Assembly (NCBI GenBank): GCA_016937915.1
Contig: JAFGVR010000267.1
Coordinates: forward strand, 1 to 5,518
DNA: 5,518 bases
Source of the DNA: Campylobacterales bacterium
GTDB lineage: Bacteria > Campylobacterota > Campylobacteria > Campylobacterales > Sulfurimonadaceae
Direction of reading: 5' to 3'
Shown: positions 5,435-5,518 of the stretch, in pieces
How positions within the stretch are numbered: position 1 is the stretch's first letter
Layout of the letters: every line of letters begins with the position of its first letter
The notes under the pieces: generated by a model
The model's input: the letters and a program-made list of their open reading frames with translations, nothing else
Told to the model about the DNA's origin: nothing
Databases searched by the model: none
Translations under genes and position numbers: made by a program

Positions 5435-5518
5435 TGAAACTGCCCCCATTTGTCAAGACAAACTTTTCACTAATTTTATTTCCCATTAGCACCTCTAACC
5501 TCATGCCGCTTTTTCATG
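5435..5518. mobile_element. Probable end of an IS3-family insertion sequence (continues beyond window)
   Basis: Reading inward on the + strand from 5435, the sequence begins TGAAACTGCCCCCATTTGTC and continues AAGACAAAC. It resembles terminal repeats of IS3-family elements as I recall them: IS150 has ACTGCACCCATTTTGTTGGAC, and IS2 has ACTGGCCCCC...CAGACAAC. The exact tip is uncertain: TG at 5435 or TG at 5441 are both possible, since IS3-family tips are 5'-TG. The similarity to GGDEF coding stops at this point, which supports an insertion boundary. The other end and the transposase genes lie outside the window, so no target duplication can be checked. Confidence 0.55.
5476..5518 (-). CDS. Possible 3' tail of the element's transposase gene (partial)
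   Basis: On the minus strand one frame is open from the window edge to TAA at 5476-5478 and would end in KKRHEVRGANGK. It stops 15-40 nt before the IS-like tip, where the last transposase reading frame of an IS3-type element usually ends. Only about 13 codons are visible, with no diagnostic motif, so it rests on position alone. The frame may be chance. Confidence 0.25.
   Translation of the reverse strand, partial: MKKRHEVRGANGK

Noticed and set aside
5440..5500. Simple frameshift or 10-nt deletion in the GGDEF gene (another frame reads VLTN near LTGL)
   Set aside because: The LTN match is only three residues, and the rest of that frame (MRLEVLMGNKISEKF) does not look like a GGDEF linker. 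An IS-like end explains the break better, though this is not excluded.

Overview
This AT-rich window looks like a chromosomal segment from a Campylobacterota (epsilonproteobacterial) species, possibly a Sulfurimonas- or Arcobacter-like relative. The basis is protein style: the wording of the polyphosphate kinase C terminus, a short DUF445 membrane protein, an FKQYNDTYGHQ-type GGDEF domain, heavy use of ATA/TTA/AAA codons, and promoters with clear -10 boxes but weak -35 boxes. The assignment is inferred from family resemblance, since no rRNA or other marker gene is present.

Layout, left to right. (1) 1-1176, + strand: the 3' end of a polyphosphate kinase gene (ppk1), followed one nucleotide later by a complete gamma-class carbonic anhydrase-like hexapeptide protein. 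The pair ends at a hairpin-plus-T-tract terminator (1177-1209). (2) 1210-3688, + strand: a promoter, then a 787-residue predicted exported protein. It has an LVIVD-type beta-propeller, a small GW...GEGFW module and a second propeller-like half with sialidase-type Asp boxes. (3) 3788-4495, - strand: a DUF445 membrane protein, convergent with the previous gene across a short hairpin. (4) 4496-4567: a compact divergent promoter region. (5) 4568-4981, + strand: a small helical protein of unknown function. It has a W-x-x-RA...LRD stretch that faintly recalls a region of type IV secretion coupling ATPases. (6) 4978-5434, - strand: the C-terminal part of a GGDEF (diguanylate cyclase) gene that has lost its sensor region and the start of its catalytic domain. 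(7) About 5435-5518: sequence that looks like one end of an IS3-family insertion sequence, which would explain the truncation.

How the parts relate. Genes 1 and 2 are almost certainly co-transcribed, although polyphosphate synthesis and gamma-CA-like proteins have no obvious biochemical link. The other genes are single transcription units in alternating orientation, so no multi-gene pathway or defence system is visible. The most notable points are the probable insertion-sequence disruption of a c-di-GMP gene at the right edge, the mosaic exported double-propeller protein, and the orphan helical gene. I found no tRNA, rRNA, CRISPR array, riboswitch or phage module.
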